This document shows, in pieces, positions 9,086 through 17,652 of a stretch of 50,906 nt of DNA. This stretch comes from Liquorilactobacillus satsumensis DSM 16230 = JCM 12392 (lineage in GTDB: Bacteria; Bacillota; Bacilli; Lactobacillales; Lactobacillaceae): the NCBI RefSeq assembly GCF_001435195.1, contig NZ_AZFQ01000055.1:108120-159025 (forward strand), written 5' to 3'. Each line of letters begins with the position of its first letter. Position 1 is the stretch's first letter. The position numbers were made by a program, and so were the translations under genes. Below the pieces are notes generated by a model. The model was given only the letters and a program-made list of their open reading frames with translations. It ran no database searches and was not told where the DNA came from.

Positions 9086-9825
9086 TTATTATTTGTTTAT
9101 TGATAGCAGCAATTTTGCTTTTTACGGTCATGATAACGATTGATAAAGTGGGGTTACGCACAATCCTGAGCTTTATTTGCGTCGCGGTGATTCTCGTGTC
9201 AATGTTTTTCATGGTTAAGAACGACCGTGAGCATTTTGGGATGCATCAGGTTTCTACAGTAAAAACAAGCAAACTATATTCTGCAGCCTCGTCGTCACAG
9301 CTTAAGATGTTGCTTTATCAACAAGTCGGTACATCCGGTAAAGAAAAAGTCTATATTTATAAAACCAGTGCGGCACAAAAGAAGGTTACGACGACTAATC
9401 CGGATCCGCGCAATACTCATAGCAAAGTAGTTAAAGTTTCCGGCACAGCGGAAGTGGTCACAAAGACAATGCGTTGGGAATACAAGAATAGTTTTTATAG
9501 TTTCTGGTTTGGAATCTCAGGAAATGGGCATCAGCTGGTGCGGCATTATAAGACCTTTAGGATTAATAACGCGTGGCTTGTACTAAGTACAACGCAAGCC
9601 AAGAAACTGGCACAACTTGTTAAGCAGAACCAAAGCAAGATGAAAGAAGCTGGTAAAACGTTTGTTACAGCACAGGTCAAGCAGGCACTCACAGCGGCTT
9701 TAACGAAAAATCCAACAATGTCGCAAGCACAGCAACAAGCGTTGACTAAAAAGGTTGCCGCCCAAGCACAGGCGCAGTTTCAACAACAGGCGTTGGCGAA
9801 GCTGATTGCAGAAGTTAAAAAATAA
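9082..9825 (+). CDS. DUF4811 membrane-anchored protein
   Basis: A 247-residue protein: two N-terminal membrane segments (IIICLLIAAILLFTVMI and ILSFICVAVILVSMFFMV), then a region probably outside the membrane, and a Gln/Ala-rich C-terminal helix (QAQAQFQQQALAK). This matches my memory of DUF4811 proteins, which lie next to EmrB-type exporters in lactobacilli. The ATGA overlap with the exporter gene supports a joint function, perhaps as an accessory subunit. No catalytic motif is seen. Confidence 0.7.
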   Translation: MIIICLLIAAILLFTVMITIDKVGLRTILSFICVAVILVSMFFMVKNDREHFGMHQVSTVKTSKLYSAASSSQLKMLLYQQVGTSGKEKVYIYKTSAAQKKVTTTNPDPRNTHSKVVKVSGTAEVVTKTMRWEYKNSFYSFWFGISGNGHQLVRHYKTFRINNAWLVLSTTQAKKLAQLVKQNQSKMKEAGKTFVTAQVKQALTAALTKNPTMSQAQQQALTKKVAAQAQAQFQQQALAKLIAEVKK

Positions 9826-9878
9826 GCATTGATTTACTGCTCGGTAAGAAAAATACAGCAAAAAATTTGAAGTTACTT

Positions 9879-9932
9879 AAAGCTAGAAAATTGGTCAAGA
9901 TGTACATTTTGACACAGTTTCCTAGCTTTTTT
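9879..9932 (+). terminator. Terminator of the exporter-DUF4811 operon
   Basis: A long hairpin: AAGCTAG-AAA-TTGG-TCAA-ATGT pairs with the downstream ACAT-TTGA-CAG-TTT-CTAGCTT with few mismatches, followed by a T run. Confidence 0.8.
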
Positions 9933-10155
9933 GCTTGCATTCTCATAGTGAGAAATGTACCAGATCACCATATATTCCAACGTGAAGATTTAAAATGCTG
10001 CTGCACGGTAACAAGTGCTTATGTTGGTCTAATAATTTTTTGAGGAGTAACATAAAAGTCGTAGACTGCTTAAAAAAGCTGATAAAAATGTCAACGCTGA
10101 GATTTTGAATAATTAAGCTAGTATTTTAACAGGATTGAGCAGATTAGAAGAGGTG

Positions 10156-10193
10156 AAAAAAGCAATTTCTGTGACAAGCAGTATGCTTTTTTT
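10156..10193 (+). terminator. Hairpin with T run just before the sugar porter
   Basis: AAAAAAGCA pairs with TGCTTTTTT across a 19-base loop and runs into T7, ending about 22 bases before the start codon. It may end upstream transcription or act as an attenuator. Confidence 0.5.
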
Positions 10194-10215
10194 AAAATCA
10201 GAGTAATGGAGCTGT

Positions 10216-11601
10216 ATGAAAAATATGAATAAAAATACACATAACAGCCGCCTAATGATGAAACTCTTTACTTATATAATTGCTTTAGGCGGATTTTTAT
10301 TTGGATATGATACCGGTGTTATTAATGGGGCTTTGGCATTTATGAGTCTTAAAGACCAATTGAATTTGAATGCTGGGACTCAAGGGATTGTGTCCAGTGC
10401 GTTGGTTCTTGGGGGTGTCCTAGGAGCAATTAGTAGCGGACGAATAGCGGATCGAATCGGGCGCAGAGCTTTATTGCGCTGGATTGCCATCTTATTTACT
10501 GCTGCGACAATCGTTTGTGCGTGGGCACCTGGGATTGGGATCCTGATTTGCGGGCGTTTTGTCCTTGGGATAGCAGTCGGGGCTGTTTCAGGATTATCGC
10601 CCATGTATCTTTCCGAAATCTCAACCCCTGAAAAAATTGATCGGAACGTTAATCGAAACGCAATTGCAATTGTTCTTGGACAGCTAGTGGCATTCACTGT
10701 AAATGCGTTTCTAGGAAATATCTGGGGCGACTGGCATGCGATTTGGCGTGTCATGATGTTAATGGCAGCATTGCCTGCGATTCTAATGTGGGTGGGCTCA
10801 TATCAAATTCCAGACAGTCCTAAATGGCAGCTGCTGCACGGTAAAGAAACGGGTGCAAAGACTAGTTTCGAAAAACTGGGTTTCTCATCGGATTTAATGC
10901 AAGAAAATGTGGCGGTAGTTCAAAAGGGATTACAGGAGAACAAGGTTAAAAAAAATGTCCCTTTGCGACGAATTCTGCGCAATAAACCGTTGCTGTTTGT
11001 TTTTATCGCTGGGATCAGCATCGCGCTGATTCAACAAATCTCCGGGGTAAATACCGTGATGTATTACGGGACGGTTGTTTTGGAAGATGTTGGCTTATCA
11101 AGAGGTTCTTCGCTTTATGGAAACATCTTGATTGGGAGTGTTTCTTTTTTAGCAAGTATCGTAGGCACACGCTTAATTGCAACACATAATCATCGGAATA
11201 TCTTATTAGTTGGAATTTTTGGGAATGTTGTTTTTCTAGGGATACTGTCTTTGATTTTACAGTTGCATTTGCTACCAACAGCATGGTTGAATGTTGCTGT
11301 ACTAATCTTTTTAACTTTATTTTTGGCAAGTCACCAAGGAATTGTCAGTCCGGCAACTTGGCTGATGATGTCGGAAATCTTTCCGTTGCCCGTTAAGGCA
11401 CGTTTCATGGCGTTCGCCACAGCAACTACGTGGTTGACAAATTTTGTGATTAGCTTGATCTATCCTACGTTAATTGCAATGTTCGGTTCAGCGCTGACCT
11501 TTATGATCTTTTCATTGACCAATGTTTTCAGTATTTTTCTAACGCTGTTCCTAATAAAGCCAGCCAAGATTCAAGCTGCAAAGCACGCACCGATTAAATA
11601 A
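10216..11601 (+). CDS. MFS sugar porter (SP family, inositol/xylose type)
   Basis: A 461-residue protein with about 12 hydrophobic segments. Sugar porter signatures: GYDTGVINGALAFM in TM1, GRIADRIGRRALLR in the TM2-3 loop, SEISTPEKIDRN, PDSPKWQLL after TM6 (the family has PESPRW), and QQISGVNTVMYYG in TM7. It is most like IolT/XylE-type proton symporters, but the sugar cannot be assigned. TGGAG precedes the ATG. The pyruvyl-transferase-like gene starts 15 bases downstream and may be in the same operon. Confidence 0.88.
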   Translation: MKNMNKNTHNSRLMMKLFTYIIALGGFLFGYDTGVINGALAFMSLKDQLNLNAGTQGIVSSALVLGGVLGAISSGRIADRIGRRALLRWIAILFTAATIVCAWAPGIGILICGRFVLGIAVGAVSGLSPMYLSEISTPEKIDRNVNRNAIAIVLGQLVAFTVNAFLGNIWGDWHAIWRVMMLMAALPAILMWVGSYQIPDSPKWQLLHGKETGAKTSFEKLGFSSDLMQENVAVVQKGLQENKVKKNVPLRRILRNKPLLFVFIAGISIALIQQISGVNTVMYYGTVVLEDVGLSRGSSLYGNILIGSVSFLASIVGTRLIATHNHRNILLVGIFGNVVFLGILSLILQLHLLPTAWLNVAVLIFLTLFLASHQGIVSPATWLMMSEIFPLPVKARFMAFATATTWLTNFVISLIYPTLIAMFGSALTFMIFSLTNVFSIFLTLFLIKPAKIQAAKHAPIK

Positions 11602-11616
11602 TCCTAAGGAGTGTTG

Positions 11617-12645
11617 ATGATGGCAGATTTTTTTGTTAAAACGAGTGCACCAGTGAGTGAATTACCGCAAAATGATCGTCCTAAAATGTTTCTGTTTGGG
11701 ACACCGAGCTACACAAATATGGGGGACCAAGCCGTTTCGTTAGCGATTAGAAAATATTTTGAACTTGAATTTCCGCAGTATCAATTTATTGAAATCATGG
11801 ACTACGACACCCACGCTGGAATTAAAGCGGTTAAAGAAATTATTAACGCCCGTGATATTGTGGGTTACACTGGTGGCGGCAATCTGGGCAGTTTGTACAC
11901 TGACATTGAGGAAGGTCGTCGGGAAGTCTTTAAGACATTTACACATAATCTGACAATTTCTTTTCCCCAGTCAATTCATTTTGAAAAAAATGACTACGGA
12001 GAAAAAGAGTTAGAACTTAGTCAAGCAGCTTATGCAAGTAATCCTAACCTAGTGTTATTTGCCCGTGATGCGCAGAGTTTTCGCCGAATGCAAAAGGCAT
12101 TTGACAATCATGTCCGCTTCACCCCTGACATGGTCCTTTTTCTTGAACCACGAATTCTTAAGCTCAAACGGCAAGGAGCGCTCTTTGTGCTCCGCCATGA
12201 TGGTGAAAAAGTGCTGACTGAATCCTTTATTACGACGTTAAAGGACGTGTTGGCAAAGGAAGGACCGGTAGAGCGGACCGATACAGTTTTAGAAAATCCA
12301 GCTAAAATAACACCAGTCACACGGGAACGACTTTTTGAAGAAATTCTTGAAAAAATTGCTAGTCAAGAAGTTATTGTTTCTGATCGTTTTCATGCAATGG
12401 TTTTTTCGGTGCTGACGCAAACCCCATGTCTTTTATTTGGCAATAGTTATGGCAAAGGAAAGCATGCTTATTACGACTGGCTGGAAAATGTCAAATGGAT
12501 CCAGTATACTGATGAAACAGATTTGGGAAGAATTACCACTCAAATTGATGATCTTAAAAAAGCACCAGTTCACGACTTTGAATTGCGGGCAAACTTTAAA
12601 GATCTGGACCGTTTATTGCAGGCACATACTGCTAAATTCAACTAG
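11617..12645 (+). CDS. Polysaccharide pyruvyl transferase family protein
   Basis: About 342 residues. FGTPSYTNMGDQAVSLAI at the N-terminus, IVGYTGGGNLGSLYTDIEEGRR, SFPQSIHF and ARDAQSF, and the C-terminal VSDRFHAMVFSVLTQTPCLLFGNSYGKGK are the conserved blocks of this family, which moves pyruvate from phosphoenolpyruvate onto sugars of exopolysaccharides or cell wall glycans. AAGGAG lies 5 bases before the ATG at 11617 and 8 before the ATG at 11620; either may be used. It is not in a visible polysaccharide cluster: the neighbours are a sugar porter and a MATE exporter. Confidence 0.8.
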   Translation: MMADFFVKTSAPVSELPQNDRPKMFLFGTPSYTNMGDQAVSLAIRKYFELEFPQYQFIEIMDYDTHAGIKAVKEIINARDIVGYTGGGNLGSLYTDIEEGRREVFKTFTHNLTISFPQSIHFEKNDYGEKELELSQAAYASNPNLVLFARDAQSFRRMQKAFDNHVRFTPDMVLFLEPRILKLKRQGALFVLRHDGEKVLTESFITTLKDVLAKEGPVERTDTVLENPAKITPVTRERLFEEILEKIASQEVIVSDRFHAMVFSVLTQTPCLLFGNSYGKGKHAYYDWLENVKWIQYTDETDLGRITTQIDDLKKAPVHDFELRANFKDLDRLLQAHTAKFN

Positions 12646-12713
12646 TAGGATATTAGTTTGACAGCGTACAACTGTTATTTTGAGCTGCGGCAACTAGAGT
12701 ATGAGGTGGTCAT

Positions 12714-14063
12714 ATTTTAACGAAAGGAACGCCTTGGAAAGTTATTCTCAATTTTGCATGGCCAATTTTACTGAGTGGGCTTTTGCAACAACTTTATAAT
12801 CTGGCTGATTTGATGATTGTAGGGCAACTATTAGGGGCGCAATCAGTTGCGGCAATTGGCAGCACAAGCAGTCTAGTAGGCTTTGTTTTGGGCTTTTCAC
12901 AAGGAATTACAACTGGAATGGGGCTGATCATTGCGCGGCTGTTTGGTGCACGCGCTTTTAAAGATGTCAAACGCCAGTTTAGTATTAGTTGTCTGATCTG
13001 TGGAGTCATCGCCATGATATTAATGGTTTTAAGTCTGGTTTATGTCAAGCAGGTACTGCTGCTTTTGGGGACACCGCTGGCAATTTTTAATGATGCCCGC
13101 GACTACATTTTAATGATTTTTGCAGGCATTCCAATTTCAATGGCCTTTAATCTGTGCGCTAATATGCTGCGTTCGGTAGGAAATAGTCGGACACCGTTAG
13201 TTTTCCTAGCGATTGCAGTGGTGATTAACATTGTCTTGAACTTTGTCTTTATCTTAGCGTTTGGAATGGGAACAATGGGTTCGGCGTTAGCAACTGTAAT
13301 CTCGCAATTTGCAGCTGCAGTATTGTGTGGAATTCACATGTTGAAAAATGAGATGATGTTTCGCTTTAAAATGCCAACTAAGCTTAAATTTAAGGAACTA
13401 GCAGCGCAGTTAACTGTTGGGATTCCAATGGGGATGCAGTTTTCAATCATCGCAATTGGTGCTTTACTTGTACAACGTGCACTGAATGGATTGGGCACGA
13501 CCGCAATTGCTTCTTCTTCCGTTGCTGCAAAGGTAGACCAGGTTGCAATGTTGCCGCTGTCTGCTCTGGGAGCAGCCTTAGGGACATATATCGCTCAAAA
13601 CTATGGTAGTTTGCAGTATAAGCGGATTTTAATAGGTATTAAGCAAACAAGCTGGATATCATTAGGAATTGGCTTATTTTTAGCAGTTACGATTATTGGT
13701 TTCAGTGATTTGTTGACATACCTGTTTGTTCTGAGACCATCAGCGGGCTTGTTGCAGCTGAATCGTTTGTACTTTAGAGTCGTAACGCCATGGTATCTTT
13801 TGTTATCAGTACTTTTTATTTTACGGTTTACACTGCAGGGACTTAACTATAATTTGCTGCCCATGATTGCGGGTGTCGTCGAATTAATCATGCGCATGAT
13901 CGCTGCCTTGCTTTTTGTCAATTATTGGGGTTATCTGGGAATCTGCCTGGCTGAACCATTAGCGTGGGGCGGCGGATTATGCACCCTATTACTGTGGTTC
14001 CCGACAGCAATCAGGCAGATTAAACGATTAGTGAGGATCGAAGAACCAGGCAGCGCGGGATAA
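12714..14063 (+). CDS. MATE family efflux transporter, apparent ATT start
   Basis: A MATE exporter of about 449 residues with some 12 membrane segments: WPILLSGLLQQLYNLADLMI, GSTSSLVGFVLGFSQGITTGMG, NMLRSVGNSRTPLVFL and GMGTMGSALATVISQ are family blocks. The first in-frame TTG (12783) would cut the conserved N-terminus that begins LTKGTPWKVILNFAWP. That segment is in frame from an ATT codon at 12714, placed 5 bases after a strong GAGGTG ribosome binding site, with an in-frame stop just before. So the gene either uses ATT or has lost its ATG. Substrate unknown; probably drug or metabolite efflux. Confidence 0.82.
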   Translation: MLTKGTPWKVILNFAWPILLSGLLQQLYNLADLMIVGQLLGAQSVAAIGSTSSLVGFVLGFSQGITTGMGLIIARLFGARAFKDVKRQFSISCLICGVIAMILMVLSLVYVKQVLLLLGTPLAIFNDARDYILMIFAGIPISMAFNLCANMLRSVGNSRTPLVFLAIAVVINIVLNFVFILAFGMGTMGSALATVISQFAAAVLCGIHMLKNEMMFRFKMPTKLKFKELAAQLTVGIPMGMQFSIIAIGALLVQRALNGLGTTAIASSSVAAKVDQVAMLPLSALGAALGTYIAQNYGSLQYKRILIGIKQTSWISLGIGLFLAVTIIGFSDLLTYLFVLRPSAGLLQLNRLYFRVVTPWYLLLSVLFILRFTLQGLNYNLLPMIAGVVELIMRMIAALLFVNYWGYLGICLAEPLAWGGGLCTLLLWFPTAIRQIKRLVRIEEPGSAG

Positions 14064-14095
14064 AGATTCAAGAATAGCTGTGTGTTGAGATTAAG

Positions 14096-14134
14096 AAGGC
14101 TGCGGCAAAAGTTTTTTACCACGGCCTTTTTTAG
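14096..14134 (+). terminator. Terminator after the MATE gene
   Basis: AAGGCTGCGG and CCACGGCCTT form an imperfect stem with a run of six T at its end. The remaining 300 bases before the next gene hold no recognised gene. Confidence 0.75.
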
Positions 14135-14436
14135 TATAAGCTGTTAAGCAGCTGAGACGAGGAGCGGATAAGCGTTTAGTAACAAGCGTAAATTTTCACA
14201 AATTATTGTAAATTAAACAATCTCTTGTTGCCTGTATGTCAGTTTTCTCCTATACTCGAAAGTGAAACTGCAAGTCTAAAGTTAACCAAACGTGGTAAAC
14301 ATTTTCATGGAACACGACATGTTGCGGAGGTTGGCGGAAAAATTGAGTTCTTTTGGGGAGAATTCCCGACGTGCTGGTTTCAAGTTAAATTAAGACCTGA
14401 GTTTTGACACAATTCTAATAAATTAAAGGGAATATG

Positions 14437-15609
14437 ATGATGAATTTTTTTAAGTTCAAGCAAAAAAAGGGACTGTCTTTAGTAGCACTATTATTTATAG
14501 TAATACTTGTCGCCGGAGGGTTAATTTGGCGAACAGTTAAGCAACAGCAAACTGCGACGCGGCAGCGAATAGAAAGGCAAAGGGCTGCAGCCCAGGCAAG
14601 TTCTGCAGCGCAGCAGGAGTCCTCTAAAAAGACTCCCATGGTGAAAAACGAACCAACAATTGTTAAAAGCGCGGCCTTAGACAACTATTTTACCAAAAAT
14701 GGTTTCATTGGAAGTGTTTTAATCGTCAAAAATAATCAGATTGTCTTGGAAAAAGGTTATGGGTATGCGAATGCAGCCCAAAAACGCAGTAATACACCTA
14801 GTTCAGTATTTTTAATCGGTTCAACGGAGAAAGCGTTAGTGGCGACGTCTATTCTCCAGCTTAAAGAACAAGGAAAGCTTAATCTTGATGATCCGATTGG
14901 TAAGTATTATGCAAATTTTCCAAATGGTCAAAAAATTAAGCTGCGCAATCTGTTAACACATACCTCGGGGTTGAGAGGGCGTGCTGAAACTTTTGCTGAA
15001 AAGACACCAGCAGAACTGCTGCAAGAAATCAGCAATAATGGGATTAATACACAACCAGGGCAGTGGCACTACATGGATGATAACTACGTAGTGCTTGCTA
15101 ATTTGGTTGAAAAGCTTTCAGGGCAGTCTTTGAGAGAGTACCTGCAACGGCACATTTTTCGGCCCAGCGGTCTGCAGCATACTGGTTTTGCCGATGAGAA
15201 CTTTTTCAAACGCTCAGATGCAGCCAACGGATATTTGAAGCAACATTACTTGACTGATACACAAACAGAAAGATTGCCAGCATTTTCTCAGCTTTATGGG
15301 GTCGGTGACATTTACATGGATCCAGGCGACATGTATCGATTTGACCAAGCACTTACTAGCGGAAAGCTGATTTCAAAAGAAGATTTGCAGACAATGTGGA
15401 CCCCAGGAAGTAGTTCTAAATATGGGATGGGATTTTACAATGATCCTGGATTAATTATTAATCGCGGGTATCTTTCTGGATTCAGTATTTCGAATGGCTT
15501 TTCCCATGATAAGAAGAACTTTATTGTGCTCTTTTCAAATGTCAAAGATAGTAATCTTTCCTTGGGGCTTTTGAATGGGCACATCTTAGCACTTTTAAAT
15601 GCAGCTTAA
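14437..15609 (+). CDS. Membrane-anchored serine hydrolase (beta-lactamase class C/PBP-like)
   Basis: About 390 residues. An N-terminal anchor (LSLVALLFIVILVAGGLIW) is followed by a Gln/Arg/Ala-rich linker, then an extracellular serine hydrolase domain. The SxxK motif is STEKA in FLIGSTEKALVATSILQL, the second block is LLTHTSGL, and the YxN-type motif is probably in MDDNYVVLANLVEKLSG; LDDPIGKYY is also typical. Members include D-Ala-D-Ala carboxypeptidases and esterases; the substrate is not known. AAAGGG precedes three consecutive in-frame ATGs (14434, 14437, 14440); I take the middle one. The LD-carboxypeptidase-like gene follows after 15 bases, which suggests a cell wall context. Confidence 0.82.
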   Translation: MMNFFKFKQKKGLSLVALLFIVILVAGGLIWRTVKQQQTATRQRIERQRAAAQASSAAQQESSKKTPMVKNEPTIVKSAALDNYFTKNGFIGSVLIVKNNQIVLEKGYGYANAAQKRSNTPSSVFLIGSTEKALVATSILQLKEQGKLNLDDPIGKYYANFPNGQKIKLRNLLTHTSGLRGRAETFAEKTPAELLQEISNNGINTQPGQWHYMDDNYVVLANLVEKLSGQSLREYLQRHIFRPSGLQHTGFADENFFKRSDAANGYLKQHYLTDTQTERLPAFSQLYGVGDIYMDPGDMYRFDQALTSGKLISKEDLQTMWTPGSSSKYGMGFYNDPGLIINRGYLSGFSISNGFSHDKKNFIVLFSNVKDSNLSLGLLNGHILALLNAA

Positions 15610-15624
15610 AAAAGGAGAATTTTT

Positions 15625-16584
15625 TTGAAAATCGGTTTTTATTCACCATCTACTCCAATTACCAAATTAGCGCCGCTTAGGTTCCAACGGGCTAAAAGGT
15701 TTTTAACAGCTAAGGGAGTCAGTCTTGTGGCAGGGAGTTTAACCGGAAAGGGTGATTTTTACCGTTCGGGTTCTATTGCACAACGAGCAGCTGAACTCAA
15801 TCAGTTAATCCATAATGATGAACTGGATGTTATTATGGCAACAATCGGAGGGACTAATAGCAATTCACTTCTGCCATACATTGATTATGAGTATTTGGAA
15901 GAACATCCAAAAACTTTCGTGGGGTATTCTGACGCCACTGCGATCTTATTGGCGATTAAGACTAAGGCACCAAGTTGTCGCGTGCTATATGGTCCGGCAC
16001 TGGTCGCTTCATTTGGCGAATGGCCGCCGGATGTTGAACAGACTTGGAACTACTTTGTTCAGATTATGAATACTCCCAAAGGGGGAGCTGTCACAATCAA
16101 GGCTCCACAGTTTTGGACGGATGAACGTGCGAACTGGGAAAGCTTCGAACATCAGAAGGCAAAAAGGGTGAACACTTGGGAGTACAATACCCCCTGTTTA
16201 ACGGGTACGCTGTTAGGCGGAAACTTGAACACAATTTACGGGATTTTGGCTTCACCCTATTTTCCGCAATTGAAGACCGATACAATCCTATTGATTGAAG
16301 ACGCAGAAAAAGATGCTGCAACTGTTGAAAAAAATTTTGCGATGTTGAAAAATGCGGGAATTTTTGAGCGGATCAAAGGTGTGCTGCTCGGAAAACATGC
16401 TTTGTTTGACGACCAAGGAACACAGCGACAGCCGTTTGATATTTTGCGAGAAGTTATTAATGAACCTGTGCCAGTGATTGCTGCGTATGACAGTTGCCAC
16501 ACGATTCCCATGATTACCACTCCGCTGGGTGCAGCGGTTCGAATTAATGCAGTTGAGATGACAATCACATTTTCACATTTTTAA
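15625..16584 (+). CDS. S66 family peptidase (LD-carboxypeptidase/MccF-like)
   Basis: A 319-residue protein with a TTG start 7 bases after AAAAGGAG. FVGYSDATAILLAI carries the nucleophile Ser in the GxSD context of family S66, and LLIEDAEKDAATVEKNF and LLGKHALFDD supply the Glu and His of the Ser-Glu-His triad. MATIGGTNSNSLLPYIDYEYL is the conserved oxyanion region. Known members cleave L,D-peptide bonds in murein turnover (LdcA) or inactivate microcin C7-type antibiotics (MccF); length and motifs here are closer to MccF. Likely cytoplasmic. Confidence 0.85.
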   Translation: MKIGFYSPSTPITKLAPLRFQRAKRFLTAKGVSLVAGSLTGKGDFYRSGSIAQRAAELNQLIHNDELDVIMATIGGTNSNSLLPYIDYEYLEEHPKTFVGYSDATAILLAIKTKAPSCRVLYGPALVASFGEWPPDVEQTWNYFVQIMNTPKGGAVTIKAPQFWTDERANWESFEHQKAKRVNTWEYNTPCLTGTLLGGNLNTIYGILASPYFPQLKTDTILLIEDAEKDAATVEKNFAMLKNAGIFERIKGVLLGKHALFDDQGTQRQPFDILREVINEPVPVIAAYDSCHTIPMITTPLGAAVRINAVEMTITFSHF

Positions 16585-16651
16585 CTGTGTTTTCGAGTAA
16601 GTCGAACTGATAAAAATATACATAGCTTAATTTATAACTAGCGGTACTCAA

Positions 16652-16707
16652 AACAGGTGCTGATAAAAGTGGAAGTTTTTCCTTTTTTGTCAGCACCTGT
16701 TTTTTGC
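16652..16707. terminator. Bidirectional terminator between the S66 peptidase and larR
   Basis: AACAGGTGCTGA and TCAGCACCTGTT are exact inverted repeats with inner AAAA/TTTT pairing, and six T follow on the right. It lies between two converging genes. Confidence 0.85.
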
Positions 16708-16766
16708 GTATGCGCTACAACTGCTAACGGTTAGGTTGAAAAACGTTTAGAAGTGCAAATACAGGG

Positions 16767-17453
16767 CTAGTAAGCAATATAATCATCCAATTTTTGTGCA
16801 TTGGTGATAATAATCCTGCGTTTGTTATCGGAACTGTTGCCGAATTCAATAATTCCTTCGTCTTTTAATCTCCGCATCATGCGGCTGACACTCGTATGGT
16901 TGGCAATGCCGCAAAAACCTGCAATGTCTTCATTAGTAACATAAAAATCGATTAGAATTTGTGAGCTATCAGGTAAGGATTTACCGAACTTCAATGACAT
17001 ATCGCGCAAAAAGTTTGCAAGTGCTCCAAGCTTTCCATTCATTGTTAGGCGTTGTAAGCGGGAGAAATTTTCAGATAAACGGTGACGATAGTATTGTTTA
17101 ACGTAGTTTTGTAATTCTGGATTCGAGTTAACATACTGCCAAAATTTAACGCGATTGATCTGATAAAATGCGGCGGTTTCAGATTCAATCCGCACATTGA
17201 ACGGTTGCTCGTCGTACTGAAGAGCCTCGTCATGCAGCAGTGAAATTACATCGGGCTGATTGATGTATGAGATGTTGAATTCACGCCCGTCTTGTAAGAT
17301 AACAGAGGTTTTAATAATTCCTTCTTTGAGGATGAAAACACTCGCTGCTTTTAAACCATGAAATGTTAGGTAGGTGTGACATTTTTTGGTGATTGTTGGG
17401 ATGTGTTTGCTTTTTAAAAAATGAACTAGGTAATCAATATCTTTGTTAGGCAA
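16767..17453 (-). CDS. larR: Crp/Fnr family regulator, probable LarR
   Basis: A 228-residue regulator: N-terminal cyclic-nucleotide-binding-like beta barrel (residues about 20-120, SVFILKEGIIKTSVILQDGR) and C-terminal Crp-type helix-turn-helix (VTNEDIAGFCGIANHTSVSRMMRRLKDEGII). No cysteine cluster for an iron-sulfur centre. It starts with TTG after GAGAGGA. It is divergent from larA, exactly as larR is in Lactiplantibacillus plantarum, where LarR activates the lar genes in response to the L/D-lactate ratio. Assignment as LarR is by family and position. Confidence 0.85.
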   Translation of the reverse strand: MPNKDIDYLVHFLKSKHIPTITKKCHTYLTFHGLKAASVFILKEGIIKTSVILQDGREFNISYINQPDVISLLHDEALQYDEQPFNVRIESETAAFYQINRVKFWQYVNSNPELQNYVKQYYRHRLSENFSRLQRLTMNGKLGALANFLRDMSLKFGKSLPDSSQILIDFYVTNEDIAGFCGIANHTSVSRMMRRLKDEGIIEFGNSSDNKRRIIITNAQKLDDYIAY

Positions 17454-17520
17454 CTATTTTCCTCTCTTCTACTCTTTTTCTTTTATAATATCTTAGTCAT
17501 AAATAGCATATCCTTGTATT

Positions 17521-17549
17521 AACATTTGTCAATGTTTAATGATATCATT
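17521..17549. promoter_or_regulatory. Candidate LarR binding sites in the larR-larA gap
   Basis: Two perfect palindromes lie side by side: AACATT-TGTC-AATGTT (17521-17536) and AATGATATCATT (17538-17549). TCAATG recurs at about 17529, 17581 and 17615. The larA promoter looks weak (TTGTCA at 17578 and TATATC about 20 bases on), which fits dependence on an activator. That these are LarR sites is inferred. Confidence 0.5.
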
Positions 17550-17652
17550 CTTGGCTGACTAACTTTAATAGTACTGATTGTCAATGAAAGGATTTTTCAA
17601 CAGTATATCATTTTTCAATGTAAGCAAAAAAGAAAGAGGATGAATATTTAAG

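Larger units (their letters stand above)
9826..10215. other. 390-base intergenic region
   Basis: It holds the terminator at 9879-9932 and a hairpin at 10156-10193. Between them GAGGAG (about 10041) is followed by a short reading stretch (KSRRLLKKADKNVNAEILNN then stop) without a start codon. This could be a decayed gene but cannot be identified. Nothing else was recognised. Confidence 0.4.

Noticed and set aside
10041-10105. Small gene after GAGGAG
   Set aside because: The codon at the right distance is ATA, and the short frame has no likeness to a known protein; left as possible debris.
14225-14407. 60-codon frame with TTG start
   Set aside because: No ribosome binding site, no recognisable domain, unusual composition; probably chance or old debris.
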